64,000 nucleotides of DNA. Source: Streptomyces sp. AV19 (lineage in GTDB: Bacteria > Actinomycetota > Actinomycetes > Streptomycetales > Streptomycetaceae). A model generated the notes under the pieces. That model did not search any database. It saw nothing but the letters and a program-made list of their open reading frames with translations, and was not told the DNA's origin. Positions 8,409 to 16,235 of the stretch are shown one piece after another; position 1 is the stretch's first letter, and each line of letters starts with the position of its first letter. The stretch covers positions 162,848 through 226,847 of the forward strand of contig NZ_JAEAMR010000009.1 in assembly GCF_015999245.1 (NCBI RefSeq). Direction: 5' to 3'. The translations under genes were made by a program, and so were the position numbers.

Positions 8409-8792
8409 TTACGCCGACAGCGGGCCGGTGGTGTCGTCGGTGTCGTCCGTCGCGCTCGCGAGGTCCGGGTAGACCTCGAAGAGGCGGCGCACACCGAGCG
8501 CCGCGAGCACCCGGTTGACGTGCGAGCCCTCGACCGCGCCCTGCGCGGGCAGGATCAGCCGCAGCTGTCCCTGGCAGGAGCGCATCAGACGACGGGCCGC
8601 GATCAGCACCCCGACCCCGCTGGAGTCGCAGAACCGGACCTCGCCCAGGTCCAGCACCAGGCTCCGCCGGCCGTCCGCCACCGCGTCGTGGACCCGCTGG
8701 CGCACCGCCGGCGAGGTCACCAGATCCATCTCGCCGCAGACCTGGAGCACGGCCCAGTCCCCCTGCTCGCGCTCCCATACCTTCAACGTCAC
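8409..8792 (-). CDS. STAS-domain anti-sigma factor antagonist
   Basis: A 127-residue single-domain STAS protein of the SpoIIAA/RsbV/BldG class. The phosphorylation loop reads VRFCDSSGVGVLIAA, with the conserved Asp-Ser-Ser, in the usual place about halfway along. Such proteins free a sigma factor by binding its anti-sigma kinase when unphosphorylated. No anti-sigma kinase gene is adjacent, so the partner is elsewhere. The start is GTG with GAGAAGGG about 10 bases upstream. Confidence 0.88.
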   Translation of the reverse strand: MTLKVWEREQGDWAVLQVCGEMDLVTSPAVRQRVHDAVADGRRSLVLDLGEVRFCDSSGVGVLIAARRLMRSCQGQLRLILPAQGAVEGSHVNRVLAALGVRRLFEVYPDLASATDDTDDTTGPLSA

Positions 8793-9243
8793 GCGTTCGA
8801 GCCCTTCTCACTCGGTCCGCCGGTGTTCGCGCTTTCCGGCGTTTTTCCGGACTGAGCCCTTCCGCGGTGTGGCCGCCGGCACGTACGCTCCGCGACGGCC
8901 GTCCGGTTCCCCGGATCCGGAGGTCGCCCTCCCGGATCCGTCGCGAATTGCCGTCTGGCATAAACCACCACCGTTGAGCCTATGCCCCGCTCGAACCCTT
9001 CATCCCCATAGATCCGGTCACACCCGCATAACACATCGGCACATTCGAGCATGTCCGATCCACACCGATCGGCCGGATCGTGACAGACCACCGCAAAGCG
9101 CACCGCAGCCATAGCATCCCCGCCCGGCCGACGCGGGCCGGTTGTCCGATCTCCCTTGGATCTTCCCCGATTTCGGTGCGAAGCGGGGCCCGGTCCCGGA
9201 CCGTCCCGTTACATTGCGAGGAGCACCCGGGAGGAGGGTCGGC
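8793..9243. other. Divergent intergenic region without a gene
   Basis: 451 bases between the STAS gene and the sigma factor gene. I see no convincing ORF. It contains an imperfect inverted repeat GGATCCGGAG / CTCCCGGATCC at about 8911-8940. Promoters for both genes should lie here, but I cannot place them with confidence. Confidence 0.6.
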
Positions 9244-9798
9244 ATGACGTACGACGCACCACCACGATGGGACCGCAGGATGCAGCAGCGGCTCGCGCAC
9301 GGCGAGGCCGCCGCGCTCGGCGAGCTCTACGACCGCTTCGCCTCCCTCGTCCACGGCCTCGCCCACCGTGTCCTCGACGACGAGGCGGCCGCCGACCGCG
9401 TCACCCGCGACGTCTTCGGCTACGTCTGGGAGCACCCCGACGCCTACGACCCCCGCGAGGGCCCGTTGCGCTCCTGGATCGCCGACGTCACCCACCGGCA
9501 GGCCGTCGCCCGGTTGCGCCAGGCGGAGAGCGTCGGCGAGGCGGGCCCCGAGGAGATCGACGAGCGGGTCCGCGCGGCCTCCGCCGCCGCCCGCGCCGAC
9601 TACATCGTCACCTCCATGCCCGCCTCCCTGCGCGAGGCGCTCGACCTCGCGTACTCCCGCCGGCTGGACTACCGCAAGGCCGCCGCCGGGCTCGGCGTCA
9701 CCGAGGACGAGGCCCGGCGCCGGCTCCGGCTGGGGCTCCAACTGCTCTCCACGGCCCACCAGGGCCCGCGCCGGCCCGCCGGCGGAGGCCACCGATGA
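9244..9798 (+). CDS. ECF-type RNA polymerase sigma factor
   Basis: 184-residue sigma-70-family factor with region 2 at about 10-85 (LYDRFASLVHGLAHRVL, then the DVFGYVWEHP segment typical of region 2.4) and region 4 at about 115-170 (ASLREALDLAYSRRLDYRKAAAGLGV helix-turn-helix, split here for length by the eye rather than by a gap). ATG 9244 follows GGAGGAGGG at a good distance. Its stop overlaps the start of the zinc-finger gene by four bases, the usual arrangement of a sigma factor with its anti-sigma factor. Target promoters are unknown. Confidence 0.88.
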   Translation: MTYDAPPRWDRRMQQRLAHGEAAALGELYDRFASLVHGLAHRVLDDEAAADRVTRDVFGYVWEHPDAYDPREGPLRSWIADVTHRQAVARLRQAESVGEAGPEEIDERVRAASAAARADYIVTSMPASLREALDLAYSRRLDYRKAAAGLGVTEDEARRRLRLGLQLLSTAHQGPRRPAGGGHR

Positions 9799-10856
9799 CC
9801 ACGCACGCGACCCGGCCGCACCGGGTCCTCAAGTCCCTGCTCGGCGCCTGGGCGCTGGCCGCCTGCTCGGCCGAGGAGACCGCGGCCGTCGAGGAGCACC
9901 TCACCGACTGCGCCGCCTGCGCCGACGAGGCCCTCCGGCTGCGGGACGCGGTCGCCCTCCTCCACCACGAGGAGAGCCTCGACCTCGACCCCGGCCTGCG
10001 CTCCCGGGTCCTCGCGCACTGCCTCGGCCGCCGCCCGGCCAAGATCCCGGTGCCCGCCTGGGCCGCGCCCTACGAGGCCGAGACCGCCCGCCTCGACGCC
10101 CTCCTGAGGGACATCGACGACGCGGACTGGACCGCCCCGGTCCGGCTCACCTGGTTCGACGGACGCGCCCCCGCCGAGCGGGAGGTCGACGTCGCCGCCG
10201 TCATCACCCACCTCACCGCGGTGGACGGCCTGGTCGCCGGCTTCCTGGGCCTCCCGGCGCCGCCCGCCGCCTCCGGCGAGGCCCCCGCGGGCACGCACGC
10301 GACCTGGCGCGACCAGAGCCGCGCCCTGATACGGAGCGCCTCCTTCGCCAAGGAGGGCACGGCCGAACGGACCGTGGAGTACGGCCCGTTCAGCCTGCCG
10401 CTGTCCGACGCGTTCCTGGACCGCGCCTTCGAGTGCTGGGTGCACGCGGAGGACGTGGCCGAGGCGGTCGCCTACCCCTACACGCCGCCCTCCCCGTCCC
10501 ACATGCACCACATGATCGACCTCGCGGCCCGGCTCCTGCCCCGCGCGATCGCCGGCCGCCGCCGCGCGGGCCTCGCCCCGCCCCCGCACACCCTCACCAC
10601 GGCGGGCGCCCCCGGCCGCGCCCTCCACCTGGAGATCGAGGGCAGCGGCGGCGGCCACTGGTACATCGCCCTGGACTCCCCCGCCGCCAAGGCCGCCCCC
10701 GGGACGGAGGTGGCCCATGTGGCCCTGGACGGCCTGGAGTTCTGCCGCCTGGCCGCCGGCCGCATGCTCCCGCAGGAGGCGGCGGCGGGCCAGGACGGCG
10801 ACCGGGAGGCGGTACGGGACGTGCTGTTCGCGACGGCTTCGTTGTCGCGGATGTGA
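9795..10856 (+). CDS. Putative anti-sigma factor: zf-HC2 domain fused to a mycothiol-dependent maleylpyruvate isomerase-like domain
   Basis: 353 residues. The N-terminus carries a zinc-finger anti-sigma domain with the HxxxCxxC core (EEHLTDCAAC, His35, Cys39, Cys42). From about 75 onward it resembles the DinB-like fold of the mycothiol-dependent maleylpyruvate isomerase family (TIGR03083-like), with candidate metal ligands in ITHLTAVDG and ECWVHAEDVAEA. The gene overlaps the sigma gene, so the likely role is to hold that sigma factor; the second domain could couple this to the thiol or metal state (inference). No transmembrane segment is present, unlike many anti-sigma factors. Confidence 0.83.
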   Translation: MTTHATRPHRVLKSLLGAWALAACSAEETAAVEEHLTDCAACADEALRLRDAVALLHHEESLDLDPGLRSRVLAHCLGRRPAKIPVPAWAAPYEAETARLDALLRDIDDADWTAPVRLTWFDGRAPAEREVDVAAVITHLTAVDGLVAGFLGLPAPPAASGEAPAGTHATWRDQSRALIRSASFAKEGTAERTVEYGPFSLPLSDAFLDRAFECWVHAEDVAEAVAYPYTPPSPSHMHHMIDLAARLLPRAIAGRRRAGLAPPPHTLTTAGAPGRALHLEIEGSGGGHWYIALDSPAAKAAPGTEVAHVALDGLEFCRLAAGRMLPQEAAAGQDGDREAVRDVLFATASLSRM

Positions 10857-10921
10857 TGCGAGGGGGGGTGGGCGGAGGCCCGGGGTGGGAGGGGAGTTCG
10901 CTTGGGCGGGGGCCCGCACGG

Positions 10922-10972
10922 GCGCGTGGCCCGCATGAGCGCGTGGCCCGCATGAGCGCGTGGCCCGCATGA
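10922..10972. repeat. Three exact 17-bp tandem repeats
   Basis: GCGCGTGGCCCGCATGA occurs three times in a row, preceded by a degenerate partial copy. It lies in the gap downstream of the anti-sigma gene and is not part of a supported ORF. Confidence 0.9.
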
Positions 10973-11079
10973 GCCTGCCCTGTGCGGGCAGGCACCCATG
11001 CGGGCGGACGTCGGCGCAGACCGACGCGGGTCCGGCTCGGCCCCGGGCTCGGAGATACGGCCCGGTCCAGCAGGGTGCC

Positions 11080-11450
11080 GCCCCCAGGGGAGTTCAAGGA
11101 CGCTGCGCGGAGCGCAGTCCCGGGGCGCGGGGGCGGAGCCCCCCACCCCACAACGGGAGCGGCACCGGACCCACCCCACAGCGGGAGCGGCGCCCGGCGC
11201 CCCACAGGGCGCTGCCTCCCGGCCATCGGGGCGGAGCCCCGGCAGCCGTCCGGACGGCGAGTCAGGACGCAGGGGCAAGCCGCCCGCCATCGCGCGCGTC
11301 AACCCGACGCCCGGATCTCCGCCCGAAGGGCGACCGGGGCGCAGGGGGCGGAGCCCCCGCTCACCGCGCGGAGCGCGGTGCCGGGCCGAGGGGCGGAGCC
11401 CCGGAGGAAACGGTGAAATGGGGGTGCCCCCTCTGGGGGAGGGGCGGGGA
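11080..11450. repeat. Intergenic palindromic repeat, copy R3
   Basis: Part of the 610-base gene-free stretch 10857-11466. It shows the family features 'gcgcggagcgc', several 'gggcggagccccc' units and the right-hand box GAAACGGTGAAA (about 11407-11418), followed by GGGGGTGCCCCCTCTGGGGG. The left box is absent, so this is a decayed or partial copy. Confidence 0.75.
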
Positions 11451-11466
11451 GAAGAAAACCACGCCG

Positions 11467-12360
11467 TCAGGCGAAGACAACCGTCCGGCTGCCGTTCAGC
11501 AGCACACGGTGCTCGCTGTGCCACTTCACCGCCCGCGCCAACGCCTGGCACTCCACATCCCGCCCGACGGCCACCAACTGCTCCGGCGTCACCTCGTGCC
11601 CCACCCGCTCGACCTCCTGCTCGATGATCGGCCCCTCGTCGAGGTCGGCCGTCACGTAGTGCGCGGTGGCGCCGATCAGCTTCACACCCCGCGCGTGCGC
11701 CTGGTGGTACGGCTTCGCGCCCTTGAAGCTCGGCAGGAAGGAGTGGTGGATGTTGATGATCCGCCCCGACAGCTCCTTGCACAGCTGGTCGGAGAGCACC
11801 TGCATGTACCGCGCGAGCACGACCAGCTCGACGTTCTCGTCCCGGACGAGCTCCAGCAGTCGCCCCTCCGCCTCCGCCTTGGTGTCCTTCGTCACCGGAA
11901 TGTGATGGAAGGGGACCCCGTAGGAGCCGACCAGCTCGGCGAAGTCCGTGTGGTTGGAGACCACGGCGGCGATCTCGACCGGCAGCGCCCCGATCCGCGA
12001 GCGGAACAGCAGATCGTTGAGGCAGTGCCCGAACTTGGACACCATCAGGATGATCCGCATCTTCTCGTCGGCCCGGTGGATCTGCCAGTCCATCTGGAAG
12101 GAGTCACCGATGGCCGCGAAGCTGGCCCGCAGCTTCTCGACCGTCACGGGCGCCTCGGCGCTGAAGTGCACCCGCATGAAGAACAGACCGGTGTCACCGT
12201 CGCCGAACTGCCGGCTGTCCTCGATGTTGCAGCCGGTCATGAAGAGGTAGCTGGACACCGCGTGCACGATGCCCTGCTTGTCCGGGCAGGAGAGGGTGAG
12301 GACGTACTGGTCGGGCTGGGCGGCGGGCCGCACGGGCGCGACGGGCTGCGAGGCGTTCAT
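11467..12360 (-). CDS. purU: Formyltetrahydrofolate deformylase
   Basis: Hydrolyses 10-formyltetrahydrofolate to formate and tetrahydrofolate, balancing one-carbon units for purine and methionine synthesis; cytosolic. 297 residues: an N-terminal ACT domain (about 15-95, starting YVLTLSCPDKQGIVHAV) and a C-terminal formyltransferase fold with the signature NIHHSFLPSF and the catalytic TADLDEGP segment (Asp), plus VSNHTDF. Family-typical length. ATG 12360 is the best start although no good Shine-Dalgarno is visible. It lies downstream of a small conserved gene on the same strand and next to five 11-bp repeats at 12438-12492. Confidence 0.95.
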   Translation of the reverse strand: MNASQPVAPVRPAAQPDQYVLTLSCPDKQGIVHAVSSYLFMTGCNIEDSRQFGDGDTGLFFMRVHFSAEAPVTVEKLRASFAAIGDSFQMDWQIHRADEKMRIILMVSKFGHCLNDLLFRSRIGALPVEIAAVVSNHTDFAELVGSYGVPFHHIPVTKDTKAEAEGRLLELVRDENVELVVLARYMQVLSDQLCKELSGRIINIHHSFLPSFKGAKPYHQAHARGVKLIGATAHYVTADLDEGPIIEQEVERVGHEVTPEQLVAVGRDVECQALARAVKWHSEHRVLLNGSRTVVFA

Positions 12361-12437
12361 AGCCCAATAGCGTCGCACACCCGCGGACCCCCTCCGGACC
12401 ACGAGGTTCCGCTCCTCCCCGCCCTCGATCCCGGTCA

Positions 12438-12492
12438 GACCTTGATCGGACCTCGATCGGACCTCGATCAGACCTTGGTCACACCTTGGTCA
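12438..12492. repeat. Five 11-bp tandem repeats across a stop codon
   Basis: Units GACCTTGATCG, GACCTCGATCG, GACCTCGATCA, GACCTTGGTCA and CACCTTGGTCA run end to end. They contain the stop codon of the upstream gene (12479-12481) and lie just ahead of purU. Possible binding array or simple repeat expansion. Confidence 0.88.
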
Positions 12493-12970
12493 GCATGGCC
12501 AGCACGGGCAGCGACCTCGGCGGCACGTCCGGGTCGTCCCCGTCCCCCGCGGCCAGCCGCACGTGCGCCTCACGGGCCGCGCGGACGACCTCCGGCCACC
12601 CGTGGTGCTCCAGGTACGCCGAGACGGGTGCGTCGGGCCCGACCTGGTGCATGATCCGCAGCACCCGCAGCACCGCCGTGTCCACCAGGGCGGCCTCGCC
12701 CGAGTCACGGAAGACCGTCCCGACGTATTTCTCGGCCGACCAGTTGTCCAGCCAGGTGTCCTCGACCAGGCGGTAGACGGCGTCGGTCACGTCTCCGTAC
12801 TCCTCGCGTCCGGCCAGCCAGCACTCCCGCTGGAAGGCCTCGTCCGCGAGCATGTGCAGCGCCGAGCGGACGTTGGCCCGCCAGCGCCACCACGGCATGT
12901 CATTCAGCGGCATGCCGTCCATGGTGGTCGAGCGGCGGCCGCGACGGGAAGACTTCTCCGAACCTTGCAC
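12479..12970 (-). CDS. Conserved streptomycete protein, SCO4402-like, unknown function
   Basis: 163 residues, soluble and mostly helical. It matches my memory of the highly conserved streptomycete SCO4402 family (segments PLNDMPWWRWR, VTDAVYRLVEDTWLDNW and IMHQVGPDAPVSAYL). It has no catalytic motif that I can recognise. The start is unsure: GTG 12970 adds a basic tail, and ATG 12922 or 12913 would give the conserved core. It lies immediately upstream of purU in the same direction, separated by the 11-bp repeats, so co-transcription is possible. Confidence 0.8.
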   Translation of the reverse strand: MQGSEKSSRRGRRSTTMDGMPLNDMPWWRWRANVRSALHMLADEAFQRECWLAGREEYGDVTDAVYRLVEDTWLDNWSAEKYVGTVFRDSGEAALVDTAVLRVLRIMHQVGPDAPVSAYLEHHGWPEVVRAAREAHVRLAAGDGDDPDVPPRSLPVLAMLTKV

Positions 12971-12994
12971 AGCAGTCGATCGTACGTTCCCGCC

Positions 12995-14641
12995 TCAGAG
13001 CTGCGTCCACTGGCGCTGGGGGAGCCCGTACTTCTTCGCGATCGGGTTCCACAGACCGGCGGCCCGCTTCTTGGCCGCGGTCGCCTCGCCACTGGCGCGG
13101 TCGGCCGCGACGGCATCCCTCGTGGGACGGGCGTGGCCCTTGTGACAGCCGTGCTTGCCGTCCACCTTGTCGGCCCAGGCCGCGTAGTGGCTGTCGGCCG
13201 CGGCGGACGCCCGCCACGCCCTGGTCAGTTGCCCGGTCAGGTCCGCGTGGCCCTTGAGCTTGTCCACGTCCGTCCTGCGCAGCCGGTCCACCAGGCCGTT
13301 GCGGTCCTTCGCGGCGGCGCGCAGATCCGCGGCCGACTTGCCGAGGTTCTTGCAACTCCTGGTGGAATCCACGGCCTTGATGACGCTGTCCCGGCTGCTG
13401 CCGCTGTCCTTCAGCAGCGCGTACAGCGCCTTGGCCTGCCCCTCGGCCGGGTCGACGGGCTTGGGCTTCTTGCTCCCGGCGGCCTTCGGAGTGGACGGGG
13501 CACTCGGCCCGGCCGTGGCCGCGGCGGCCTTCTGGGGCTCCTGTTCCTTGTCCTTTGAGTCACCCCCGCCCCAGAACAGCGCTCCCGCCGCGAGTCCGGC
13601 GACGGCACAGCCGGCGACGACGCCGCCGATGACGGCGAGGCTCTTCCCCCGCCCGGAACGGGCGGGCGCGACCGGGACCGGATCCGGAGCCGGAGCGGGC
13701 GGCGGCGCGTACGCCCCGGGCACGGGCCCGGGTATTCGGGGGCCCGGCGGGGGCGGAGCCGACTGCGCGGCGGCGCTCTGCCGGAACAGCGTGTCGAACT
13801 CCATGGGCGGCGTGCGCTCCCCGCCGCCGGCTGGCGCGCCCGCCCCCGGAACGGGCGGCAGGTACCGCGTCGCCGCGTCGTCCGGCCCACCAGGGGCACC
13901 GGCCCCCCGGACCGGCGGAAGGTACTGCGTGGCCGCCCCGTCGTCCGGCAGGCCGGCGGCGGGCATGCCCGGCGCCACGGCCCCCGGCACCGGCGGAAGG
14001 TACTGCGTCGCCGCCCCGTCGCCGCCCTGCCCGCCGCCGGTGACCGGCGGGAGGTAGCGGGTCGCCGCCGCGTCGTCGGCCGGCCCGGCGGAGGGCGCCC
14101 CCGCACCCTGGACCGGCGGCAAGTACTGCGTCGCGGCCCCGTCGTCCGGCAGGCCGGCGGCCGGTATCGGCGGAAGGTACTGCGTCGCCGGTGCGTCGTC
14201 CGGCACACCGGCGGGCCGCGCCTGCGGCGCGGGCGGGACCGGTGACGGCGACAGGTACTGGGGCGCACCCCCGTCGTCCGCCGCGGCGGAACGGTTCGGC
14301 GCGGCGGCGGGCACCGGCGGGAGGTACTGGGTCGCCGCGTCCCCCCGGCCCAACTCCTGCGCGTACGGCGGGGACGGCGGCGGCGTGCCCGGCATCGGCG
14401 TCCCGCCCATGGGCGGGAGGTACTGCGTCGCCTCGGAGTCGGACGCGCCCGGCCGGGCCGGCGGCATCTCCGGCGGCAGCGGCGACCGCTGCGCCGCGAC
14501 CGGCGGCCCCCACGAACCGCCCCAGGGCTGCCCGGGCGGCGGTCCGGCGGGGGCGGCCGGGCGGGAAGGCGGCACGACGCCCTCGTGCGCGGGCGGGGCC
14601 GCAGGGAGCTGCGGCTCGTTTCCCTGTCCGCTCTGCGTCAC
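12995..14641 (-). CDS. Membrane protein with nine ATQYLPPV repeats
   Basis: 548 residues, function unknown. Residues 1-330 are proline/alanine-rich and contain nine copies of the octapeptide ATQYLPPV or close variants (between about 71 and 263), spaced 15-40 residues apart. A single transmembrane helix (about 335-357) separates this presumed cytoplasmic tail from a charged C-terminal domain (about 360-548) holding two Cys, possibly extracytoplasmic. The Tyr in each repeat could be a phosphorylation or docking site (speculation). GTG 14641 has GAGGAG 6 bases upstream. A TnpB transposon ends only ~28 bases upstream, so the gene's native promoter is either displaced or lies beyond the element. 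Confidence 0.75.
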   Translation of the reverse strand: MTQSGQGNEPQLPAAPPAHEGVVPPSRPAAPAGPPPGQPWGGSWGPPVAAQRSPLPPEMPPARPGASDSEATQYLPPMGGTPMPGTPPPSPPYAQELGRGDAATQYLPPVPAAAPNRSAAADDGGAPQYLSPSPVPPAPQARPAGVPDDAPATQYLPPIPAAGLPDDGAATQYLPPVQGAGAPSAGPADDAAATRYLPPVTGGGQGGDGAATQYLPPVPGAVAPGMPAAGLPDDGAATQYLPPVRGAGAPGGPDDAATRYLPPVPGAGAPAGGGERTPPMEFDTLFRQSAAAQSAPPPPGPRIPGPVPGAYAPPPAPAPDPVPVAPARSGRGKSLAVIGGVVAGCAVAGLAAGALFWGGGDSKDKEQEPQKAAAATAGPSAPSTPKAAGSKKPKPVDPAEGQAKALYALLKDSGSSRDSVIKAVDSTRSCKNLGKSAADLRAAAKDRNGLVDRLRRTDVDKLKGHADLTGQLTRAWRASAAADSHYAAWADKVDGKHGCHKGHARPTRDAVAADRASGEATAAKKRAAGLWNPIAKKYGLPQRQWTQL

Positions 14642-14668
14642 CGGGACTCCTCAGGCTGTACGGGTAGC

Positions 14669-15972
14669 GTCAACTTCTCAGCCCTGTGGGACTGGGCCTG
14701 GCGCCCAGTCTTTCAGGCGTTGATGGCAGGTCCTGCCCGCCGATGGCTTCGGCGGGGGCCTGCGTCCTGCCGCACCGGGCGGGTCGCCCGGCGCGGCTGG
14801 GGCGGTTGACCGCGCCCCGCTGCCACACAGCATCGGCCCGGTGGGCGATGTTGCGGGAGCCGTTGTGGTCCGCGTGCACGACCGCTCCACAGGAGCGGCA
14901 CGCGAACCAGGACTGGGACACCCTGTTCGACCGATGGGTGTGCTTGCACTCGGAGCACTGGCGGGAGGTGTTGCGGGGGTCCACGAACAGGACCGGGACC
15001 CCTGCCCGCTTGGCTTTGTACTCGACGAAGGCGCCGAGCTGGGCGAAGGCCCACGAGTGCAGTCCGTACCGCTGTTCTTTCCTGGCCGTGACCCTCTGCC
15101 GGATGCCCTTGAGCTGTTCCAGGGCCACCCCGCGTGAGGTGCGTTCAGCGGTGCTGATGAGCTTCTTGGAGACAAGATGGTTGATGTCGGCGGCAAACCG
15201 GGCCTCACGGCGACGAATGCGCTTCAGCCGTCGCTTGGCGGACTTTGTGGCCTTCTTCTGGAGCTTGGCGGTCAGTCTTCGCATCCGGCGTCGGTACCGG
15301 TTCAGCCGTCGCCCGGACATGACCTCGCCGTCCGAGGTGGTGGCGACGTTCACGATGCCCAGATCCACACCGAGCCAGCCCTCCGGCTCGTACACGTCGG
15401 GCTCCGGCAGGTCGACAGTGGCGACGAGGAAGAACTTGCCGTCCCGCACCACCAGATCGCTCTCGCCCTTACGGTGCGCAAGGAGCTTCAGCGCCTCACC
15501 GGAGCAGATGAACGGGATGCCCTTGATCCGCCCGGCCACCGTCCACAGCGACACCGTACGGGCGTCCACACTCCACGACAGACAGCGATCGTCGAACGGC
15601 TGCGCCGCGTCCTCACGGAACACCACCGGCTTGGCCTCCGCCTTGCGACGCGCCCTGCCGGTCAACTGCCCGTTCCTGATGTTCCCCGCCAACGTGGCAT
15701 AGGCGTCCACGACCTTTTTCACCACCCGCACCGCCGGCTGCGCCGACAGATCGAAGGCTGCCTTCAGGCCGTAGTACACCTCCTGCTGCAACTCGTTGCG
15801 CCGCCTGAGGCCTTTCTCGAACGCGACGCGGGATACCCAGTTCGCACCCCGGTTGCACGCGCGCAGGGTTGCGGCCAGAGCGTCGGCGTCATGCACCGAC
15901 CGCGGCAGCAACTTCACCCGCACGACAATCTTCACACAGATCAAGCTAGTACGCACAAACACAACGGATCAA
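14669..15972 (-). mobile_element. IS200/IS605-family tnpB-only element (IS1341 type)
   Basis: The unit holds tnpB but no tnpA Y1 transposase. The right end is well marked: a perfect 7-bp hairpin ACTGGGC/GCCCAGT (14691-14709) and then CACAGGGCTGAGAAGTTGAC, whose last bases overlap the tnpB stop. This is the expected position of the guide RNA (reRNA) 3' scaffold, so the guide would be read from 14668 downward. The left end is less sure: TTGAT motifs lie at 15968-15972 and 15940-15944, the kind of transposon-adjacent motif known for ISDra2. It is inserted upstream of the ATQYLPPV gene. Confidence 0.75.
14670..15935 (-). CDS. tnpB: RNA-guided endonuclease TnpB
   Basis: About 421 residues. Counting from the longer GTG start at 15962: RuvC-I Asp200 in GVDLGIVN, RuvC-II Glu282 in ALEQLKG and RuvC-III Asp365 in HADHNGSRNI are all present, as is the zinc ribbon CxxC...CxxC (336, 339, 355, 358). 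It therefore looks catalytically intact. TnpB enzymes cut DNA next to a TTGAT-like motif using a guide RNA made from the transposon's right end. GTG 15935 (MKIVVRVKLLP) is preferred as the family-typical start; no strong ribosome-binding site is seen for either. No tnpA lies nearby, so the element cannot move by itself. Confidence 0.9.
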   Translation of the reverse strand: MKIVVRVKLLPRSVHDADALAATLRACNRGANWVSRVAFEKGLRRRNELQQEVYYGLKAAFDLSAQPAVRVVKKVVDAYATLAGNIRNGQLTGRARRKAEAKPVVFREDAAQPFDDRCLSWSVDARTVSLWTVAGRIKGIPFICSGEALKLLAHRKGESDLVVRDGKFFLVATVDLPEPDVYEPEGWLGVDLGIVNVATTSDGEVMSGRRLNRYRRRMRRLTAKLQKKATKSAKRRLKRIRRREARFAADINHLVSKKLISTAERTSRGVALEQLKGIRQRVTARKEQRYGLHSWAFAQLGAFVEYKAKRAGVPVLFVDPRNTSRQCSECKHTHRSNRVSQSWFACRSCGAVVHADHNGSRNIAHRADAVWQRGAVNRPSRAGRPARCGRTQAPAEAIGGQDLPSTPERLGARPSPTGLRS

Positions 15973-16049
15973 CTTACCGACCGCCAAGTAGGCGTAGATC
16001 CTGGGCACTTCGACCTTCGGCCCCTGTGTCAGGTCCCGGGACGAAGGGG

Positions 16050-16215
16050 GATCAGCCCGTCTGGGGGTCGCCCCCTCCGGGGAGCGTGAGGACAGCGCCC
16101 GGAGGGCGCTTCGGGGGGCAGGGGGCGGAGCCCCCGCCTCACTGCGCGGAGCGCGGTGCCGGTCCGGGGCGCAGCCCCGGAAGAAACGGTGAAAGGGCGG
16201 GGAGGGGCAAAACCC
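16050..16215. repeat. Intergenic palindromic repeat, copy R4
   Basis: Contains CAGCCCGTCTGGGGGTCGCC, 'gcgcccggagggcgc', 'gcgcggagcgcgg' and the right-hand box GAAACGGTGAAA (about 16184-16195) immediately downstream of the ABC permease stop. Between 15973 and 16050 I see no gene. Confidence 0.8.
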
Positions 16216-16235
16216 GGCACCCCGCCCCGGGGCCG

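Noticed and set aside
13853..14432. Regularly spaced repeats that might be a CRISPR array
   Set aside because: They are in-frame coding repeats (ATQYLPPV) with unequal spacing; there are no direct repeats of CRISPR length with unique spacers, and no cas genes in the window.
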